Source: Euperipatoides rowelli (taxonomy: Eukaryota > Onychophora > Udeonychophora > Euonychophora > Peripatopsidae). Taken from it: 11,017 nt of DNA. Below the pieces are notes generated by a model. It did no database searches. It was given only the letters and a program-made list of their open reading frames with translations, and had not been told where the DNA came from. The stretch's first letter is position 1; each line of letters starts with the position of its first letter. The DNA lies in NCBI GenBank assembly GCA_003024985.2, contig PXIH01S0020923.1; one strand, given 5' to 3'. This document shows positions 7,497-11,017 of this stretch, piece by piece. Made by a program: the position numbers and the translations under genes.

Positions 7497-8825
7497 ATAT
7501 TTTCATTGTATTTATAGTGTTTGAAATAAATAAACCTGAGATATAAACCTATTGGATTCTTGGATAATGGATCATAACAAAACAATTTGGCCTTATTTGA
7601 TGTAGAACCTGTTTTCACTGTAAAATTATCAATTAGTTTTTGCACTACTTGTAGACTCTTCAACATCATCAGTGTAAGCTAATACTGAAATTATCATTCC
7701 AATGAATGGTGTTTCAACTCCAAAGTTCAATTCATCAATCAATATTAACAATTCATCAATGTATCTAACAAGCCTTGAGATAAGCTTTTTTTAAGCTGAA
7801 TTGGGCTGAGCACTTTATTACTTACTTTAACAAAATTATTTTAAATATATAGTAGCCTATATAATTAGCTCTACCTGCAGTATGTAAGCTTGACAGTTCT
7901 CATATTGTTCTATCATTGATTTATGATTCACAAAATTAAATGCAGATTCAAAGTCCAAAAAGAGTAGACATTGATTTTTAATTTGTTTTTTAATATATTG
8001 TACAACAGACTGTAATCAGGTGTATAGATTGGTCTTCTTCTGATGGCATAATGCCCTTAAAAACTGAAAGTATCTATAATTTCATTTAATCCATTGTTTA
8101 ACCTTTTTTGTGAATATTTTTGCATCTGTGTTTAACAGTGCAATGAATCTCAGCTCTCTAAAAGTAAATATTTCTTCTATCTCATCATGATAACCCTTCT
8201 TCAAAATAAGTATATCCTTGAAACATCTTATTCAACATATGATTAAAAAACTTTACAAGACCACATTTGAAGCAACAGGACAAGTTGACACTGATTTATT
8301 TAAGGTAGACAATACTATATCTAACTCTGCCATTGCAAAATCCATATTTACTCCAGTACTCAATGAATAATCAACCACCAATTCATTCATCCATTGCATA
8401 GTATAAAGATGCAATGCATTATACAACCAAATCGCTTTATATATTTCATCACCATAGTACCTCGCATCATTCCAGTTAAGTTATAGTACATGACTCTTAC
8501 TTTGTTTTTAAATAATAATTCAGTGATTTTATAATTTGAAATTTATCCATTGTACTATACAGATTATTTTTATAAATTCAATGCTCAATTCTTTCTTTTT
8601 CTTCTTTCAATTCAAGATAATTTGATTTTAAATCATATAGCAATTGCTGATCTGATATCTCTTCATTTTTTTTAATGCAAAAAAAAGTGTTTCCTGTGCA
8701 TTTCTCAGTTTACTATTCAAGTTTGATAAAAATTTACTGTTATCTTTAGTACATAATGAGTTGCTTCTTATACCCTATCCATTTATCCCTTATTTGTAAC
8801 ACTTCATTTAACATTTATTTAAAAA
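7497..8825 (-). pseudogene. LINE ORF2 linker, RT fingers and palm, with YTDD box
   Basis: From 8810 down, pieces read LNEVLQIRDKWIGYKK, LKSNYLELKEEKERIEH (the K/E-rich stretch before RT), FAMAELDIVLSTLNKS (the E-L...L..L.N.KS block), ILKKGYHDEIEE and RFIALLNTDAKIFTK (8118-8147; RT motif 1/2 region). Next come CLLFLDFESAFNFVNHKS with the first catalytic Asp at 7953-7955 (motif A), VRYIDELLILIDELNFGVE, and VLAYTDDV at about 7662-7684. The Y-x-D-D box keeps both aspartates (7665-7676), with Thr where Ala is usual. A frameshift follows, then SLQVVQKLIDNFTVKTG, the conserved segment after motif C. Stops occur inside, for example at 8082-8084. The function was RNA-dependent DNA synthesis; it is dead here. 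Confidence 0.92.
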
Positions 8826-9213
8826 AATAAAGTTACCTGTCATTGACAGCTAATCTTTTAATTGATGTTAATTCATTTTCATTACTGGTTAATAACAAGT
8901 TTACTTACTACGGTTCTGAGGTTAGGGTTAGGTGAGGCATCGTACCAGGTTAAATAACCCTGGCAAGGTGTAGAAACCAGGCAAAAAAACTTTCCATAAC
9001 TGCCTCACTGAGAGGGGAACCTAGAAACATCTCAGTTTATGTCATCATCCTTGCTTAAACAACCTGCATTGCTACAGATCGTGCCACAAGGACGGAATGA
9101 ATCGTTTAACATTATAATGAACCAAAAATAAACTTAATTTATTATAATTATCAATTTTAAAAACAGAATCAGAAATTAAAGATAACAACCTTTTAAAAAT
9201 CCAACCAAACAAC
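8826..9213. other. Foreign or scrambled stretch between LINE linker and inverted EN copy
   Basis: LINE similarity fades above 8825, and the EN copy that starts at 9214 is in the opposite orientation. The section 8905-9110 is clearly less AT-rich than its surroundings. It contains ttagggttagg (8922-8932), an imperfect palindrome ccagg...cctgg (8945-8963), and gtgaggca (8933-8940) facing its exact complement tgcctcac (9001-9008). It may be a small inserted element or filler captured during the rearrangement. Part of 8826-8890 could still be decayed LINE linker. No coding capacity is recognised. Confidence 0.45.
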
Positions 9214-9604
9214 TTTGGATTTCTTAAAACATAAATTTTGGATTGTAGAATCTAGAGATATGATATCACCAAGAGCAGGTGNCATTTTGTTTCCCAAGGA
9301 GGTAAAATTCACAAATATTAGAGTGATGGAACATTCTGCAANACATATTATGGGGGCAATGAAGTGAAATGAAGAGAATTAATTGGGTTATTGTGAACTA
9401 TTATGAAGACAAAAGAAGGAGAAAATTATCTTCACAGATGACTTAAATCATACAAGTTGCAGGATATAATATGGTTTAAAAGGTTTCTTAAATATACATA
9501 TGAGTCTTATTGATGCAGCAAAAGAATGTAGCAACACAAGCCTATCAATTAGTCAAGTAAAGCAGGTGTCTAATAGAATTGATTATATTTTTATAACTAG
9601 TGTT
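9214..9604 (+). repeat. 391-bp inverted repeat, left arm (EN segment in plus orientation)
   Basis: This arm matches the reverse complement of 9712-10102 base for base with no gaps; paired positions always sum to 19316. The only definite differences are at 9445/9871 and 9546/9770, apart from N positions (9282, 9342 here; 9932, 9938, 9942, 10034 there). An N is present at both 9282 and its exact mirror 10034. Identity is about 99.5%. Confidence 0.95.
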
Positions 9605-9711
9605 GGGAGTTATTCAGTGGATTATGAAGTTGTTAACTCAGGTTACTTTGCAATTTGTACAAAGTTACAGAAATATTGAAGCAATATCATTATTGTGTGT
9701 GGGGGGTGGGG
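9605..9711. other. 107-bp spacer of the inverted repeat
   Basis: The first 50-60 bp continue the plus-strand EN reading frame (to about 9665), so this is LINE sequence present only once. It ends in a G-rich run, gtgtgtggggggtgggg (9695-9711), directly at the junction with the right arm. Confidence 0.7.
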
Positions 9712-10102
9712 AACACTAGTTATAAAAATATAATCAATTCTATTAGACACCTGCTTTACTTGACTAATTTATAGGCTTGTGTTGCTACATTCTTTTGCTG
9801 CATCAATAAGACTCATATGTATATTTAAGAAACCTTTTAAACCATATTATATCCTGCAACTTGTATGATTAAAGTCATCTGTGAAGATAATTTTCTCCTT
9901 CTTTTGTCTTCATAATAGTTCACAATAACCCNATTAANTCTNTTCATTTCACTTCATTGCCCCCATAATATGTTTTGCAGAATGTTCCATCACTCTAATA
10001 TTTGTGAATTTTACCTCCTTGGGAAACAAAATGNCACCTGCTCTTGGTGATATCATATCTCTAGATTCTACAATCCAAAATTTATGTTTTAAGAAATCCA
10101 AA
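9712..10102 (-). repeat. 391-bp inverted repeat, right arm
   Basis: Reverse-complement partner of 9214-9604. It is co-linear with the LINE body (minus strand) and continues upstream into the EN N-terminus, which suggests it is the original copy. Confidence 0.95.
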
Positions 10103-10271
10103 CCATTTTTAATTTCATAATATTAGTTCTCACCTCCTGCAGATAACATATCCCAACTCTATGATATAAAGCAAATTGTAATAAACCCTTTTTTTTAAAC
10201 ACTCTTAAGTCCTTGAATATTTAACATACCTGCTTTAATTCACAATTAATTCGCTTGCCAAATATAGCCAT
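9712..10271 (-). pseudogene. LINE AP-type endonuclease domain, N-terminal part, broken
   Basis: A possible ORF2 start lies at 10271 (MAIFGKRINCELKQ). After a frameshift, MLNIQGLKS at 10227-10201 gives the conserved first EN strand with its Asn. Frameshifted pieces around 10150-10190 read VGICYLQEVRTN, equivalent to the D-I-x-x-L-Q-E-T/V box with the catalytic Glu. Then come LDFLKHKFWIVESRDMISPR and TDDFNH (DFN at 9868-9876), and the copy ends in the R-I-D-Y-I-F block beside 9712. AP-type endonucleases nick the target DNA to prime reverse transcription. Stops and frameshifts, including a TAA at about 9769-9771, inactivate it. The domain is cut at 9712 before the SDH motif. Confidence 0.85.
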
Positions 10272-11017
10272 AATCAATAATTATAAAATGAATCTTTTTG
10301 TTCTTTCAAATAGGCTAGTAATACCATAACACCAAAAATATACTCATAACTATCAAAATATAGTCTACTTGACATTGTTATCACATTCATAATGTTATAA
10401 CTGCTACACATTAAAATTATATAGACTACCATCCAAAAGTTATCGACTATATGAAAAGATACTCTAATCCTATTTAGTGTATGACTATCAGATATTCACT
10501 AAGCAAGGAATTAAAGTTTAGTATTACCTAAACAGAAAAAAGGAAAAAAGAAAAATTATATTATTCATTAAGTTTGATTTTAAAATTTCAAAATGAAATT
10601 TCAATCTCATATATTTTTAGCTGGAGAAATAAATCGAATTAAAATGTGGACCGAGATTAATTCAAGCAAATAATTTTTGTCCTTATGAAAAAGCTATTAT
10701 TAGAAACTCTCAAGGAAAAAAAAATGACGCCTTAAAGACGACGTTAAAATGTGCATTTAAACGAGGCTAGATTCCGCGATGAAAAGATTCATATAGAGAC
10801 AAATTTCTCCTGAGTTTAAGAACTCTTCACAAGCTATCCCACTACATTGTATAAAAGCCACAGTTACAGTATGATTGAAGCAATAATTAAAAGTGAAAAA
10901 AAAAAGTTTAAGATGAGTCAAGTAGGCTATCTCAGATCTGTAAATTTTATTATTTTTATTATTATTAAATGTAGTGATTGCAGTATTGGCAGTATATAAA
11001 AATTATTTTTAAATATT
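10272..11017. other. Unassigned AT-rich right flank
   Basis: This stretch lies 5' of the LINE in its minus-strand sense, so it may contain a 5' UTR or decayed ORF1, but I recognise no ORF1 motif in the short translations I tried. It contains an 8-bp stem hairpin (aaatttca/tgaaattt, 10583-10601), several A-runs and an ATT-rich tract near 10950-10966. No tRNA, gene or repeat partner is seen. Confidence 0.4.

Larger units (their letters stand above)
9214..9711 (+). pseudogene. Inverted duplicate of LINE endonuclease segment
   Basis: Read on the plus strand, this fragment encodes the middle and end of the AP-type endonuclease: LDFLKHKFWIVESRD, a TDDLNHTS stretch equivalent to the GDFN box, MSLIDAAKECSNTSLSIS, and VSNRIDYIFITS, the S-R-I-D-Y/H motif. 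It then runs past the arm into VDYEVVNSGYFA, where SGY (9638-9646) occupies the place of the SDH motif. It lacks the EN N-terminus, which is cut at 9214. Compared with the minus-strand copy it has Phe to Leu in the DFN box (9445) but keeps a Ser codon where that copy has a stop (9546). It lies in opposite orientation to the rest of the LINE. Confidence 0.85.
5730..10271 (-). mobile_element. Degenerate, multiply interrupted LINE (non-LTR retrotransposon), L1/Tx1-like
   Basis: Minus-strand translation gives the parts of a LINE ORF2 in the right order: AP-type endonuclease, an EKER-rich linker, RT fingers and palm with an F/YxDD box, thumb segment, and a C-terminal region. Short open pieces in different frames supply each part, so the element is inactive. 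Motifs such as LNIQGL, ALLNTDAKI, IKTLGIPF and GGLGLHKLE are of the kind seen in L1/Tx1-type elements; the clade is inference. Three interruptions, at 6535-6874, 7026-7489 and about 8890-9711, postdate it. Without them the recognised coding part is about 2.9 kb. ORF1, the 5' end, the 3' end and target duplications are not recognised. The 3' limit given here is only the last plausible coding stretch. Confidence 0.88.

Noticed and set aside
8922-8932. Interstitial telomere array
   Set aside because: Fewer than two full TTAGGG units; mentioned only because it lies near a breakpoint.
9214-9711. Simple twin-priming 5' inversion of the LINE
   Set aside because: Twin priming alone would not leave a second forward copy of the same EN segment at 9712-10271.
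4490-10930. Recurring tagcctat/ataggcta words (4493, 4817, 7852, 10312, 10923)
   Set aside because: Flanks are unrelated and spacing irregular, so I treat it as genome-wide word bias rather than a feature.

Overview
This window looks like AT-rich, non-coding nuclear DNA of a eukaryote, most likely an animal. It has long poly-A/poly-T tracts, tandem satellites, a hAT-type DNA transposon remnant, a long-TIR foldback element and a heavily decayed LINE retrotransposon. I see no bacterial operon, intact host gene, tRNA, rRNA or CRISPR array. The species cannot be named from the sequence. The scattered N bases suggest a draft assembly.

Left third (1-3400). A 124-bp tandem repeat runs in from the window start (1-315) and is followed by long G-runs. 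A diverged repeat at about 483-665 recurs in opposite orientation at about 2055-2235, with a short core segment flipped back. Between these two copies lie a 443-bp non-autonomous hAT element (937-1379) with a perfect 8-bp target duplication, and a roughly 590-bp foldback element (1461-2053) with arms of about 195 bp. A 149-bp satellite of about five copies, each built from two related halves, occupies 2632-3400.

Middle (3401-5700). No gene is recognisable. There are homopolymer tracts, a small tandem duplication, a short TA/CA-rich repeat and one weak candidate for an A-tailed retrocopy.

Right half (about 5700-10271, minus strand). One degenerate LINE with an AP-type endonuclease (EN) and a reverse transcriptase (RT) can be followed piece by piece. 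The order is EN (10271 to 9712), linker and RT palm (about 8825 to 7497), later RT segment (7018 to 6875), and thumb/C-terminal region (6534 to about 5730). Frameshifts and stops show that it is dead. Three events break it: a 340-bp A-tailed insertion with a 14-bp target duplication (6535-6874), a roughly 464-bp insertion with a (TAA)n tail and a 7-bp target duplication (7026-7489), and a rearranged stretch (about 8890-9711).

The rearranged stretch carries a second, inverted copy of the EN segment. Together with the original it forms a 391-bp, about 99.5% identical inverted repeat around a 107-bp spacer. This is the most unusual structure in the window, although an N at mirrored positions in both arms means an assembly artefact must be excluded. 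The last 750 bp (10272-11017) are AT-rich and unassigned, and could hold the LINE 5' region.
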